Below are positions 30,813 through 41,311 of a stretch of 64,000 nucleotides of DNA, piece by piece. The stretch is taken from the NCBI RefSeq assembly GCF_001766675.1, contig NZ_MJLT01000045.1, positions 1 to 64,000 of the forward strand, read 5' to 3'. Made by a program: the position numbers and the translations under genes. The DNA is from Arthrobacter sp. SW1. Its GTDB lineage: Bacteria > Actinomycetota > Actinomycetes > Actinomycetales > Micrococcaceae. The notes under the pieces were generated by a model. That model did no database searches, was not told the origin of the DNA, and was given only the letters and a program-made list of their open reading frames with translations. Position 1 is the stretch's first letter, and every line of letters begins with the position of its first letter.

Positions 30813-31340
30813 CTAACGGGCAGGCTTTCCTGCCGCTCCACTCAAGGCCAGTATCTCGTCGACAACATGCGCGAGCGGAGCGGCAGCGTTGATGACGATG
30901 GCCCCTCGCGGAACGTCCGCCTTCGTTCCATGCAACTCCAGTATGAGGTTCCGTTCTGCTTGCCGGCTCTGTCCTCCCCACTCGTTCTCCGGCCGGTCAT
31001 CGAGCCGGCGGATCAAGGTTGTGGTGTCAACCTCGAGCACGAAGACGCCGTCGAAAAGGTAGCTGAACTGCATGAAGTTTCGCGATCCCCCGCAGAAGAA
31101 CGTCACCGCCTCGCGCTGATCCGCTACGAGCGCCTTCACTTTGTCGACCTGCCAAAGATGGTGGTCATGAACGGCCAAGCCAGTAACGTTCTCCACCGGA
31201 TCCCCAGTCTCCGGATCACCCTGGTATGCGAGTTCCCGATCGCCGTGAACGGCCTGGTAACCGCGTCGTGCCAACTCCTCACACACGGAGGTCTTCCCAG
31301 TTCCGGAACCACCTTCAACGAGGAAGTTTCTCTTGCCCAT
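30813..31340 (-). CDS. P-loop nucleotide kinase-like (AAA) protein
   Basis: A 175-residue protein starting MGKRNFLVEGGSGTGKTS; the Walker A GGSGTGKT is at residues 10-17. A DxD-free body includes VDTTTLIRRLDDRP, a pattern seen in shikimate/gluconate-kinase-like P-loop kinases, where the arginines could be lid residues. Small size and domain layout suggest a small-molecule or nucleoside kinase, but the substrate cannot be told. It stands alone: 40 bases separate it from the 87-aa gene upstream region on the same strand, and copy A of the palindrome follows it. Confidence 0.75.
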   Translation of the reverse strand: MGKRNFLVEGGSGTGKTSVCEELARRGYQAVHGDRELAYQGDPETGDPVENVTGLAVHDHHLWQVDKVKALVADQREAVTFFCGGSRNFMQFSYLFDGVFVLEVDTTTLIRRLDDRPENEWGGQSRQAERNLILELHGTKADVPRGAIVINAAAPLAHVVDEILALSGAAGKPAR

Positions 31341-31380
31341 AGGGAATGGTAGTCAGACGCTGAAATTCACGGCGGGGTAG

Positions 31381-31644
31381 CTACTCGCTCCCTGTGTACG
31401 CCAAGGTTGCGGTGGCTGCGGCGTCTCCCTGTGCGGGGGTGATGGAATCAATGCGCAGGGTGCCGGTCCCTGGCAGGGGCGTGGACTGGCCTTCCCGGAA
31501 GGCTTGTTTGCGTTCCTGCCCTGCGGTCCGGATCCAGAGCTGGATGGCCGGCGCGCCCTCGGCCACGCCGATCTTCACGATTCCCACAAGCACGTTGCCG
31601 AAGCGCGGCTGCATGCCCTGTTTGACGGTGACGAGCTGTTCCAC
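31381..31644 (-). CDS. Small beta-rich protein of unknown function
   Basis: An 87-residue protein without signal peptide, composed mostly of alternating hydrophobic strands (FGNVLVGIVKIGV, AIQLWIRTAG, TLRIDSITPA, ATATLAYTG). It begins 10 bases after the WXG-calpain protease stop on the same strand, so the two are very probably coexpressed. A role as inhibitor, chaperone or immunity partner of the protease is a guess based on position. No family recognised. Confidence 0.65.
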   Translation of the reverse strand: MEQLVTVKQGMQPRFGNVLVGIVKIGVAEGAPAIQLWIRTAGQERKQAFREGQSTPLPGTGTLRIDSITPAQGDAAATATLAYTGSE

Positions 31645-31654
31645 GGGGGAGTCC

Positions 31655-32752
31655 TTACTTCAGGCCTACGGAGTACACGGAGTCGAAGTTCTCTTTGTAC
31701 TCTTCTTCGGTCAATTCCAGGGTGCCGGACTTGTGTTCGCCGTCCAGGGTGCCGCCTGCAGGGCCCCACGGGTTGGCCAGGACGATGACTTTTTCGCCGT
31801 TGTCGTTGGTCTTCACATCGGTGACGATGTAGGCGTGGTTGGGCACGACGTCATTTCGGTTGACCTCATCGGACTCCCAGAACCAGTCGAAGTCGTCGTC
31901 CTTGACGTCCTCCGTGCCCACGGACACGGCCTCGCCGTTGCCGAGTTTCTCTTCGATGTCGTCGAGGTCGAGTTCGCCGTCCTTGTCGGCCGATTTGCCC
32001 GTCATCAGTTCCATCGCTTCGTTGCTGAAACCACCGTCAATGTCCTCATACGAGCCGCCGCGGTGTTCGGCCGCGGCACGTTCGTAGATGGACAACCAGT
32101 TGGGCTGCCCGTCGCCGTCGCGCACACCGTTTTCCGTGGATTTGGCTTCAACGGTGACTTCCACAGGCTTCCCGTCTTCGTACAGGGTGACCTTCCAATG
32201 CGTCGGCGGGTCGCCCACCGGCTGCATGTGTTCCTGCAGGAACTCGTCCAGCTTGCCCTGGCTTTCCAAGGTCTGCGCGACTGAGCCAATGCCGGCGAGA
32301 AGCCAGCAGTCGCCGATGCTGCCCTGCCGGATGTCGCCGGGGTCGCCGGCATTCGGGTCATCGCGTACGTCACCGGGGACGTCCTGGTCCTCGCCGTCTT
32401 CCAGCGGCTTCGGGTCCCCGGGCGGGTTTCCGTCGGGCGTTCCGGAATCGCCGACGCCGGAAGAACCGGAGGAGCCCGAGTCGCCGCCCGTACTGGCCTT
32501 GTCCTGTTCATCTGCGTTGCGCTTCAGCTCCCGGGACTGGCTTTGCAGTTCGGCGGCTACGCGTTTGAGTAGGGGGCGGTGCTCGGAATCCCAGGCCCTG
32601 CGGAACGTCTCGGCGTCGCGGCCGTCCCAGGGCGCCGATGCGATCAGCTTGCCGAGATTCATGGACAACAGCGTCATTTTGTCGGCATGCATGGACATGG
32701 TCTTCGCGAGAGTCCGCAACTGCTCAATGTCCGCACCGTAGAAGCCCGGCAT
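31655..32752 (-). CDS. WXG100-like domain fused to a C2 calpain-type cysteine protease
   Basis: A 365-residue protein. Residues 1-85 form a helical hairpin with W42-D-G44, the WXG motif of type VII secretion substrates. A disordered Gly/Ser/Asp/Pro linker spans about 86-140. The protease domain has oxyanion Gln143 and nucleophile Cys149 (QGSIGDCWL), His306 (NHAYIV) and Asn327 (ANPWG), so the triad is intact. Acidic segments near 255-290 may bind calcium. I start at ATG 32752, seven bases after AGGGGGAA. Probably an exported protease or effector; no ESX secretion genes are in the window. Confidence 0.88.
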   Translation of the reverse strand: MPGFYGADIEQLRTLAKTMSMHADKMTLLSMNLGKLIASAPWDGRDAETFRRAWDSEHRPLLKRVAAELQSQSRELKRNADEQDKASTGGDSGSSGSSGVGDSGTPDGNPPGDPKPLEDGEDQDVPGDVRDDPNAGDPGDIRQGSIGDCWLLAGIGSVAQTLESQGKLDEFLQEHMQPVGDPPTHWKVTLYEDGKPVEVTVEAKSTENGVRDGDGQPNWLSIYERAAAEHRGGSYEDIDGGFSNEAMELMTGKSADKDGELDLDDIEEKLGNGEAVSVGTEDVKDDDFDWFWESDEVNRNDVVPNHAYIVTDVKTNDNGEKVIVLANPWGPAGGTLDGEHKSGTLELTEEEYKENFDSVYSVGLK

Positions 32753-32855
32753 GGTATTCCCCCTGGTTTTTTGAAGCCTTTTCCCTTGCCACGATAGGCC
32801 GGAGCCGGGTGGTCCGCCATGGGCAGAACTTCCCGGTCCACGTCCGCGGCAGGCC

Positions 32856-33407
32856 CTAGCCCGCCGGAATCTCCTTCGGGTCACAGTCCTCGGAGTTCAC
32901 CGGGACGTGGAGGCGCACATACGCCATTCCCTTTGACTCGATGCGGAGGGAGGCGCCGGCGCTGTCCGTGCTGCTGGCAACCATCCAGCCACCCGGTACC
33001 TTGTCCGTTCCGCCGAACGCTTCGAAGCCGTGCTTAGCCAGGACCGGGTCCACGGCATCGAACACCGCTTGGAACTTCTTGGAGGGCTCCACGATGTCCT
33101 GGGGACTCTTCATGTCGGCGAGGTACAGGATGCAGCGGCCCTCATTCTTGCGCTGCATCGTGGCGGGGGAATCGACGCTCCAGCTGATGCCCGGCAGCTT
33201 CTCTTCCAGTGCGGCCACGACGTCCGTGCGGACGGCATCGTATTTCGCGAAGCTCTTGTCCACGGAGGAAGGGGCCACCGCAGGCGGCGTGCTTCCCGTG
33301 CCGGCAGGCGGCGGAGCTTCCCCGGTGCAGCCGGCCACAGCCGCCGCAACCGTCAGCGAAAGGGCCGCCGCGAGCATAAGGCGGTTCCGGCGTCGTGCGC
33401 TGTTCAT
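32856..33407 (-). CDS. Predicted secreted lipoprotein
   Basis: A 183-residue protein with an arginine-rich N-region, hydrophobic core and lipobox VAGC near residue 26. A proline-rich tether is followed by a compact domain (DKSFAKYDAVRTDVVAALEE to the C-terminus) with two cysteines that could pair. ATG 33407 has a GGGGGAA site, almost the same leader as the protease gene 103 bases downstream, suggesting common expression. No family recognised. Confidence 0.78.
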   Translation of the reverse strand: MNSARRRNRLMLAAALSLTVAAAVAGCTGEAPPPAGTGSTPPAVAPSSVDKSFAKYDAVRTDVVAALEEKLPGISWSVDSPATMQRKNEGRCILYLADMKSPQDIVEPSKKFQAVFDAVDPVLAKHGFEAFGGTDKVPGGWMVASSTDSAGASLRIESKGMAYVRLHVPVNSEDCDPKEIPAG

Positions 33408-33490
33408 GGTGATTCCCCCGGTCCTGTCCGAACAATCCTGCCGTAATCCTTCCATGCCTTCAGGGGCGGCAGCGATGGGGAGAACGGCCC

Positions 33491-33582
33491 ACCGTCCTGA
33501 CCTTCTTTGAAACGCAGACTGCCCCGGTACACCGTAAACAACGGTGTACCGGGGCAGTTCAGTTGCGCAAAGAAGGTCAGGA
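33491..33582. repeat. Palindromic element, copy B
   Basis: Second copy of the element at 30676. Outer 13-base arms CTGACCTTCTTTG and CAAAGAAGGTCAG are exact; the inner 18-base stem 33518-33535 / 33541-33558 is perfect with loop AAACA. It lies 23 bases after the bcp stop and may terminate it. Confidence 0.85.
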
Positions 33583-33604
33583 AGGCGGACCTCCAGAGAG
33601 GAAG

Positions 33605-34072
33605 CTACAGTCCCAGTTCAGCCTTCAGTTCGGCCACGTGGCCCTGGGCCTTCACCTGGTACTGGGTGAGGACAACGTTGCCTTCGCCGTTGACCACCAC
33701 GGTGGAGCGGACCAGGCCGTCAACCACTTCGCCGTCCACCAGCTTCTCGCCCCAGGCACCGTAGGCCAGTGCCACGGCGTGGTCCTCGTCGGAGAGCAGC
33801 GGGAAGGTGAGCGAGAATTCGTCCACGAATCCGGCGATCTTCTCCGGGGAGTCCGGGGAGATGCCGATGACGTCGTAGCCGGAGCCCTGGAGGCTGGCCA
33901 GGCTGTCGCGGAAGTCGCAGGCTTCGGTGGTGCAGCCCGGGGTGGAGGCCTGCGGGTAGAAGTAGACGATCACGTTGCGGCCGCGGTAATCGCTGAGCGA
34001 AACCTTGTGGCCGTTGGAGTCGAGCAGGGCGAAATCGGGGGCCTGGGTTCCGGCGAGGAGTTTCTGGGTCAT
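33605..34072 (-). CDS. bcp: Thioredoxin-dependent peroxiredoxin (Bcp/PrxQ)
   Basis: Reduces peroxides with electrons from thioredoxin. The 155-residue protein has the Prx motif PQASTPGCTTEACDFRD; the peroxidatic cysteine is Cys47 or thereabouts and a second cysteine five residues later is the resolving residue of PrxQ-type enzymes. The ATG at 34072 gives the typical start LLAGTQAPDFAL. It is the gene after the winged-helix protein, with a 68-base gap, and may have its own promoter. Confidence 0.95.
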   Translation of the reverse strand: MTQKLLAGTQAPDFALLDSNGHKVSLSDYRGRNVIVYFYPQASTPGCTTEACDFRDSLASLQGSGYDVIGISPDSPEKIAGFVDEFSLTFPLLSDEDHAVALAYGAWGEKLVDGEVVDGLVRSTVVVNGEGNVVLTQYQVKAQGHVAELKAELGL

Positions 34073-34140
34073 GTTGCGATCCTTGACTAGTCGGGTAACC
34101 GCCGTGGCCGGCGATCTCTCAAACAAAATTAACGGTCTGC

Positions 34141-34800
34141 CTAGATGCAGTATTCCGCCGGCCCGCGCACCGTGGACCCGGGTCCGGGCACGAACTGGTA
34201 GCCGCCACCGCGTACTGTGGCGATGGCATTGCGGGCGGAGCCCAGCTTGCGCCGGACGCGTCCAACATACACGTCGATCGAACGGAACGCGGCGCCGGGG
34301 CAGTCCAGTGACTCCAGGAAGCGTTGCAATTCTTCACGCGGGATGGGACGGGAAAGGTTCTCCACGAGGTAGCGCAGGAGCTTGTGCTCCATGAACGTGA
34401 AGGTGACCGGTTCGCCGTCGAGCAGTACGGTGTCGGCGGCGAGGTCGACGGCGAGGTTGCTGCGCCGTCCGGACAGGGCGATCGGTGTGGCGACGACGCC
34501 GGATTCGGCGCCGTGCCGCAGGTGCAGTTCCGCCTGGGGAGCCAGGCGGCGGGCCCGGGCGAGGACTGCCTGTGCGGCTTTTGCCCAGATTTCGGGGTCG
34601 ATCTCCTGGCCTTCGGCAGGCTCCACCCAGACGGCCAGGCCGCGGGCTTCGACTCCTGGAGCCAGGCCGTGGCGCAGTCCCGGGTGGTGGCCGGGGCCGG
34701 CCGGCCGGGCACCTGCGATGGTGCCCGTGCCGGGCCGGTGGCCGGCGCGCACTGCCTGGAGCGCGCCGGCGGGCGGAAGCGAATGGGCGTTGACGGCCAT
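34141..34800 (-). CDS. Lone OmpR/PhoB-type winged-helix DNA-binding protein
   Basis: A 219-residue protein with a C-terminal effector domain of the Trans_reg_C type at about residues 118-208: FTFMEHKLLRYLVENLSRPI, RSIDVYVGRVRRKLG and TVRGGGYQF are classic. The first 110 residues are Ala/Gly/Pro/Arg-rich and lack the receiver-domain aspartate pocket, so it is not an ordinary response regulator. It starts 10 bases after the allB stop and likely belongs to the allantoin operon. The start is uncertain because no strong ribosome site is visible. Confidence 0.8.
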   Translation of the reverse strand: MAVNAHSLPPAGALQAVRAGHRPGTGTIAGARPAGPGHHPGLRHGLAPGVEARGLAVWVEPAEGQEIDPEIWAKAAQAVLARARRLAPQAELHLRHGAESGVVATPIALSGRRSNLAVDLAADTVLLDGEPVTFTFMEHKLLRYLVENLSRPIPREELQRFLESLDCPGAAFRSIDVYVGRVRRKLGSARNAIATVRGGGYQFVPGPGSTVRGPAEYCI

Positions 34801-34810
34801 CGCGTCCGCC

Positions 34811-36151
34811 TTACACGTTGCCGCGGCGGATCAGCTTTCCGCCGGGGGTCTGGCCGTCCACCACCGAGCCCCGCAGGAAGGTCTTGCGGACGACGCCGGA
34901 CAGGGTCTTTCCGTCGTAGGGCGTGATGGGGTTCTTGTGCTTGAGCTTGGTGACGTCCACGACGAACGCCTCGTCCGCGGCGAACACGGCGAAGTCGGCG
35001 TCGTAGCCGAGCGCCAGCTGGCCCTTGTTCTGCAGGCGGGCGAGGGCGGCGGGCTTGGCACCCATCCAGGACACCACCTGTTCCAGGGAGATGCCGCGCT
35101 GGCGTGCTTCGGTCCAGATCAGGGACAGGCCCAGCTGCAGCGAGGAGACGCCGCCCCATGCCACGGCGAAGTCACCGTTCTCCAGGTCCTTGAGGTCAAG
35201 GGTGGAGGGGGAGTGGTCGGACACGATGCAGTCGATGGTGCCGTCCTCGAGGCCCTTCCACAGCAGTTCGCGGTTGGAGGCTTCGCGGATGGGCGGGCAG
35301 CACTTGTAGGCGGTGGCGCCGTCCGGGATTTCCTCGGCCATGAGGGTCAGGTAGTGCGGGCAGGTCTCAACGGTGAGGTTGACGCCGTCGCGCTTCGCGG
35401 ACTCGATCATGGGCAGGGCGTCCGAGGAGGACAGGTGCAGGATGTGGGCGCGGGCGCCGGTCCAGCGGGCACGCTCGATGACCTCGGCGATCGCCTTGTT
35501 CTCCGCGCCGCGGGGGCGGGAGGCCAGGAAGGTGGCGTAGTGGTCGCCGCCCGGGTGCGGGGCGCGGTCGATCGCGTGGGAGTCCTCGGCGTGGACGATC
35601 ATGAGCGAGTCGAAGGACTTCAGCTCGCGCATGTCCTCTTCCATCTCGTCCGCGTCAAGGTGCGGGAACTCGTCCACACCGGAGTGCAGCAGGAAGCACT
35701 TGAAGCCGAACACGCCTTCGTCGTGCAGGCCGCGGAGATCACCCTTGTTGCCGGGAACCGCGCCGCCCCAGAATCCGACGTCCACGAACGCCTGGTCCTC
35801 GGCCACTTCGCGCTTGAGCTTGAGGCCTTCCACCGTGGTGGTGGGCGGGATGGAGTTCAGCGGCATGTCGATGATGGTGGTGACGCCACCTGCGGCTGCG
35901 GCACGGGTGGCGGAGGCGAAGCCTTCCCACTCGGTGCGGCCGGGCTCGTTGACGTGGACGTGGGTGTCCACGAGGCCCGGGATCAGGGTCTCGTCGTCGG
36001 CGAGGTCGATGACCTGGGCGCCGGCCAGGCCGTTGCCCAGGGGTTCGATCGCGGCGATCACGCCGTTGCGGACGCCGACTTCACGGGCAGCGATGCCGGC
36101 GGTGGTGAGGATCCGCTGGCCGCGGATGACGAGGTCAAAGCTTTCAGACAT
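34811..36151 (-). CDS. allB: Allantoinase
   Basis: Hydrolyses allantoin to allantoate, a binuclear-metal amidohydrolase. The 446-residue protein has [16 protein letters not shown] near residue 61, the lysine of [10 protein letters not shown] as probable carboxylated bridge, [15 protein letters not shown] and the final metal aspartate in VSDHSPST. An AAGGAGTCTCTCA leader precedes its ATG. It overlaps the glycerate kinase gene by eight bases and is the last enzyme gene of the glyoxylate operon. Confidence 0.95.
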   Translation of the reverse strand: MSESFDLVIRGQRILTTAGIAAREVGVRNGVIAAIEPLGNGLAGAQVIDLADDETLIPGLVDTHVHVNEPGRTEWEGFASATRAAAAGGVTTIIDMPLNSIPPTTTVEGLKLKREVAEDQAFVDVGFWGGAVPGNKGDLRGLHDEGVFGFKCFLLHSGVDEFPHLDADEMEEDMRELKSFDSLMIVHAEDSHAIDRAPHPGGDHYATFLASRPRGAENKAIAEVIERARWTGARAHILHLSSSDALPMIESAKRDGVNLTVETCPHYLTLMAEEIPDGATAYKCCPPIREASNRELLWKGLEDGTIDCIVSDHSPSTLDLKDLENGDFAVAWGGVSSLQLGLSLIWTEARQRGISLEQVVSWMGAKPAALARLQNKGQLALGYDADFAVFAADEAFVVDVTKLKHKNPITPYDGKTLSGVVRKTFLRGSVVDGQTPGGKLIRRGNV

Positions 36152-37325
36152 TGAGAGACTCCTTCGTGCGGGATGCGGCCAGCAGCTGTTCGCCGATGGT
36201 CCGTCCCAGCGTTTCGAGCAAGGTTCCTGCTTCCCTTATACATACATCGACGTCGGATTCAAGACCGGTCAGGGGGAGAACCTGCTTGAATCCGGAGTCG
36301 CTTTGCTGCTCCTGGCTGAGGGTGGTCCGGCCGCAGACGGCCACCACGGGAACGCCCGCGGTTTCCGCTGCACGGGCCACGCCCATGGGGGTTTTGCCGA
36401 GCAGGCTTTGTTCGTCCAGGCTGCCTTCGCCGGTGATCACCAGATCGGCGCCGGCCAACTGTTCTGCGAGCCTGGTGAATTCGAGGACGACGTCGATTCC
36501 CGGCCGCCGTGATGCGGCCAGTGCCGCGATCGCGATGAAGCCGACGCCGCCTGCCGCGCCCGCGCCGGGCGCTTGTGCTGCGGCCTGGGCGCGGTCGCCG
36601 ATTTCTTCGCCGAGGACCTCGACGAAGCGGGCCAGGGCCGCATCCAGCGCGGTGACGTCGTCCGGCGTCGCGCCTTTCTGCGGACCGAACACCGCCGGGG
36701 CGCCGAGCGTCCCGAAGAGGGGATTGTCGACGTCGGACGCGAGGACGAAGCGGCTGTCCTCCAGCCGGACGTCCAGGCCGGAGAAGTCGATCCGGGCCAG
36801 GCGGGACAGCGCGCCGCCGCCGGCGGGGAGTTCGTTGCCGTCGGCGTCCAGCAGCCGGGCACCGAGGCCCTGCAGCACGCCGGCGCCGCCGTCGGTGTTG
36901 GCGCTGCCGCCTACGCCGAGGATGATCTTCCGGCAGCCCAGGTCCAGGGCGGCGCGGATCAGTTCGCCGGTGCCGAGGCTGGTGGCGTCCTTTGCCGTCT
37001 CCGAGGACGGACCCTCCGGGAGGAGGGCCAGCCCGGAGGCGGCCGCCATTTCGATGACGGCTTGGTTGCCGCGGACGGCGAAGTCCGCCGTCACCGGCTC
37101 GCCGAGCGGACCGGTGACGGTGGCGCTGCGGCGAGTGAAGCCGGAGCCGACGGCGGCGTCGAGGGTTCCTTCGCCGCCGTCGGCCACTGGAATGAGCGTG
37201 GTGGTGAGCTGATCCGCGGCAGTTGCCGCGGCGAACGCGCTCTCCAGCCCGGCCGCGAGGTGCTGGGCAACCTCGGGCGCGGACAGCGAGCCCTTGAACT
37301 TGTCCGGGGCGATGACCACACGCAT
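36144..37325 (-). CDS. glxK: Glycerate kinase
   Basis: Phosphorylates glycerate, the reduced product of tartronate semialdehyde, feeding it into glycolysis. The 393-residue protein begins [16 protein letters not shown], the signature of the GarK/GlxK family, and has [21 protein letters not shown] and [15 protein letters not shown] motifs. GGAGG lies ahead of the ATG. Gene order gcl-glxK-allB places it in allantoin/glyoxylate use. Confidence 0.95.
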   Translation of the reverse strand: MRVVIAPDKFKGSLSAPEVAQHLAAGLESAFAAATAADQLTTTLIPVADGGEGTLDAAVGSGFTRRSATVTGPLGEPVTADFAVRGNQAVIEMAAASGLALLPEGPSSETAKDATSLGTGELIRAALDLGCRKIILGVGGSANTDGGAGVLQGLGARLLDADGNELPAGGGALSRLARIDFSGLDVRLEDSRFVLASDVDNPLFGTLGAPAVFGPQKGATPDDVTALDAALARFVEVLGEEIGDRAQAAAQAPGAGAAGGVGFIAIAALAASRRPGIDVVLEFTRLAEQLAGADLVITGEGSLDEQSLLGKTPMGVARAAETAGVPVVAVCGRTTLSQEQQSDSGFKQVLPLTGLESDVDVCIREAGTLLETLGRTIGEQLLAASRTKESLNV

Positions 37326-37355
37326 TCCGTACCTCCTTGTACTTGCTTCTTGTGA

Positions 37356-39134
<1,779 letters not shown>

Positions 39135-39155
39135 TTTGTGCTCCTAAAGTTTTTT

Positions 39156-39347
39156 GGTGGTCGAGCCTGTCGAGACCCGGTGGTTGAGCTTGTCGAAACC
39201 CGAAACCCGGTGGTCGAGCCTGTCGAGACCCGAAACCCGGTTTTGGGTGTGTCGGGCTGAGCCGCCGTCGTTTCGGTACGACGGCGGCTGCCCTGTTTTG
39301 CTTGTTTCCGCTCCTTTAGGAGCGGGGTGGTCGAGCTTGTCGAGACC
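39156..39347. repeat. GGTGGTCGAGCCTGTCGAGACC repeats between glxR and gcl
   Basis: Units start at 39156, 39179, 39209 and 39326 in one orientation, separated by short CCCGAAACCC spacers. They belong to the same family as 18951-19088. The last unit ends at base 39347, the first base (on the plus strand) of the glxR stop codon. Confidence 0.85.
39260..39289. terminator. 12-bp perfect hairpin in the glxR-gcl gap
   Basis: Arms 39260-39271 and 39278-39289 pair exactly around TTCGGT. A second stem CCGCTCC-TTTA-GGAGCGG follows at 39308-39325. Neither has a T-run on the minus strand, so they may attenuate or stabilise the operon mRNA, not fully terminate it. Confidence 0.5.
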
Positions 39348-40225
39348 TACTTGCGGCCGGAGAGCTGCAGGACCTGCTTGAAGAGTCCCGAGTGGTCCAG
39401 GCCGCCGTCGCCCTGGTTGACAGTGGCGGCGACCAGCTGGGCGACAACGGCGCCGAGCGGGATGGAAACGTTGGCCTCGCGGGCTGCGGAGGTGACGATG
39501 CCCATGTCCTTGTGGTGCAGGGCGAGGCGGAAGCCGGGGTCGAAGTTGCGGTCGAGCATCTTCTGGCCCTTCTGGTCCAGGACCTTGGAGCCGGCCAGGC
39601 CGCCGCCGAGGACCTTGAGGGCGGCGTCGGTGTCCACGCCGTAGGCCTCGAGGAAGGCGATGGCTTCGCCGAGGACCTCGATGTTGACGGCCACGATCAG
39701 CTGGTTTGCAGCCTTGACGGTCTGGCCGGAGCCGGACGGGCCGACGTGCACGATGGTCTTGCCGACGGCGTTCAGGACGTCCTGGGCTGCGGCGAAGTCT
39801 TCAGCGGAACCGCCCACCATGATGGAGAGGACGGCGTCGATTGCGCCCTGCTCGCCACCGGAAACCGGGGCGTCCAGCGGACGGATGCCGGCAGCCTTGG
39901 CGGCTTCGGCGAGGCGGACGGCCACGTCCGGGCGGATGGAGGAAGCGTCGATCCACAGGGTGCCCTGCTTGGCGTTGGCGAACACGCCGTCTTCGCCGGT
40001 GACGACGCCTTCAACGTCCGGGGAGTCCGGAACCATGGTGATGACGACGTCGGCATCCTTCACGGCGTCGGCGATGCTGGTGGCACCCTTGCCGCCTTCG
40101 GAGACGAGCTTCTCGATCTTGTCCTGGCTGCGGTTGAAACCGGTGACGGTGTGGCCGGCCTTGACGAGGTTGATGGCCATGGGCAGGCCCATGATTCCGA
40201 GGCCGATGACTGCAACGTTGCTCAT
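39347..40225 (-). CDS. glxR: 2-hydroxy-3-oxopropionate (tartronate semialdehyde) reductase
   Basis: Reduces tartronate semialdehyde to D-glycerate. The 292-residue protein has the beta-hydroxyacid dehydrogenase layout: NAD(P) loop VIGLGIMGLPMAINL at residues 6-20, substrate motif DAPVSGGEQGA near 118, and catalytic Lys in GQTVKAANQLIV near 170. Located between hyi and gcl as in glyoxylate operons. Its stop codon abuts an intergenic repeat. Confidence 0.95.
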   Translation of the reverse strand: MSNVAVIGLGIMGLPMAINLVKAGHTVTGFNRSQDKIEKLVSEGGKGATSIADAVKDADVVITMVPDSPDVEGVVTGEDGVFANAKQGTLWIDASSIRPDVAVRLAEAAKAAGIRPLDAPVSGGEQGAIDAVLSIMVGGSAEDFAAAQDVLNAVGKTIVHVGPSGSGQTVKAANQLIVAVNIEVLGEAIAFLEAYGVDTDAALKVLGGGLAGSKVLDQKGQKMLDRNFDPGFRLALHHKDMGIVTSAAREANVSIPLGAVVAQLVAATVNQGDGGLDHSGLFKQVLQLSGRK

Positions 40226-40274
40226 TGTGAATCCTTTACTGAAAGTCTTTGTTAACTCGGGTGTGCTGGTTGGT

Positions 40275-41075
40275 TTAGCGGGCGGCGCGTTCGCGGATGG
40301 CCCAGGCGAAGGCGGTTTCCTGCGGTTCCTTGTACTCGAGGCCGATGTAGCCTTCGTAGCCGAGTTCGCGGCTGCGGGCGATCCATTCGCCGAGCGGGAG
40401 TTCGCCGGTGCCGGGGGCGCCGCGGCCGGGGTTGTCGGCGATCTGGATGTGGCCGAAGTCCTTGGCGTGGTTCTCGATCACGGCGGCGACGTCGTCGCCG
40501 TTGACTGCCAGGTGGTAGAAGTCAGCCAGCAGCTTGACGTTCTCGACGCCGGACTCTTCCTTGACGCGGGCGATCACGGCGAGGGCGTCGGCTGCCTTGA
40601 GGAGCGGGTACTTGGGTGCGCCGCTGACGGGCTCGAGGAGCACGGTGCCACCGATGCGGGCCACGCCCTGGGCTGCCTTGGCGAGGTTCTCGGCGCCGAT
40701 TGCGTCCTGCTCTTCGGCGGAGACGCCGTCAACGCGGTTGCCGTAGAGGGCGTTGAAGGCCTTGCAGCCGAGGCGTTCGCCGATGCCGGCGACCACGTCG
40801 ATGTTGTCCTGGAACTCGGAGGAACGGGCGGGCCAGGAGACCAGGCCGCGGTCGCCGCCGGGCATGTTGCCGGCGTTGAAGTTCAGGCCGGTGAGCTGCA
40901 CGCCGGCGTCCTTGATGGCGTTTTCGAATTCGGTGACCTGGGCGTCGGTGGGGACGGAGGTTTCGAACGGCCACCAGAACTCGACGGCGTCAAAACCGGC
41001 GGCCTTCGCGGCGGCGGGGCGCTCGAGCAGGGGCAGCTCCGTCAGCAGGATGGAGCAGTTCACTGTGTACGTCAT
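40275..41075 (-). CDS. hyi: Hydroxypyruvate isomerase
   Basis: Interconverts hydroxypyruvate and tartronate semialdehyde. The 266-residue TIM-barrel protein shows family motifs VNCSILLTELPLLERPAAA, FNAGNMPGGDRG, LLEPVSG, LADFYHLAVNGDD and HIQIADNPGRGAPGTGE. It is the first gene of the operon reading to allB. Two tandem operator-like sites lie about 60 to 95 bases upstream of its start. Confidence 0.95.
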   Translation of the reverse strand: MTYTVNCSILLTELPLLERPAAAKAAGFDAVEFWWPFETSVPTDAQVTEFENAIKDAGVQLTGLNFNAGNMPGGDRGLVSWPARSSEFQDNIDVVAGIGERLGCKAFNALYGNRVDGVSAEEQDAIGAENLAKAAQGVARIGGTVLLEPVSGAPKYPLLKAADALAVIARVKEESGVENVKLLADFYHLAVNGDDVAAVIENHAKDFGHIQIADNPGRGAPGTGELPLGEWIARSRELGYEGYIGLEYKEPQETAFAWAIRERAAR

Positions 41076-41136
41076 CGTAGGTGTCCTTCCGAGGAGGGGC
41101 TTTGGATCGTGGTTCCGCTTGGCTTCACTTGCTTGT

Positions 41137-41172
41137 TTCCGCTTTGTGGAATTTAGATTCTGCTTTATGAAA
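41137..41172. promoter_or_regulatory. Tandem TTCCGC-type operators upstream of hyi
   Basis: TTCCGCTTTGTGGAA at 41137-41151 is followed by the related TTCTGCTTTATGAAA at 41158-41172, 21 bases apart or two helical turns. The first fits the TTCCRC-N4-TGGAA pattern also seen at 4255. Likely site of an IclR/AllR-type regulator not encoded in this window. Confidence 0.55.
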
Positions 41173-41311
41173 AGTGTAGGGAAGGTGGGGTGGGGGAGTC
41201 AAGAGGTGACGTGGGCAGGGCACGGTTTGGGATACCAACGTGGGAGTGCTAGCCACCAGTCGCGGGCTCGACTCGTGCCGTGTTTGAGGTGCATCGATAT
41301 AGAGTGAGCGC

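Noticed and set aside
36144..36151. Possible frameshift at the allB-glxK junction
   Set aside because: The eight-base overlap joins two full-length proteins with normal termini, so it is a coupled operon junction.
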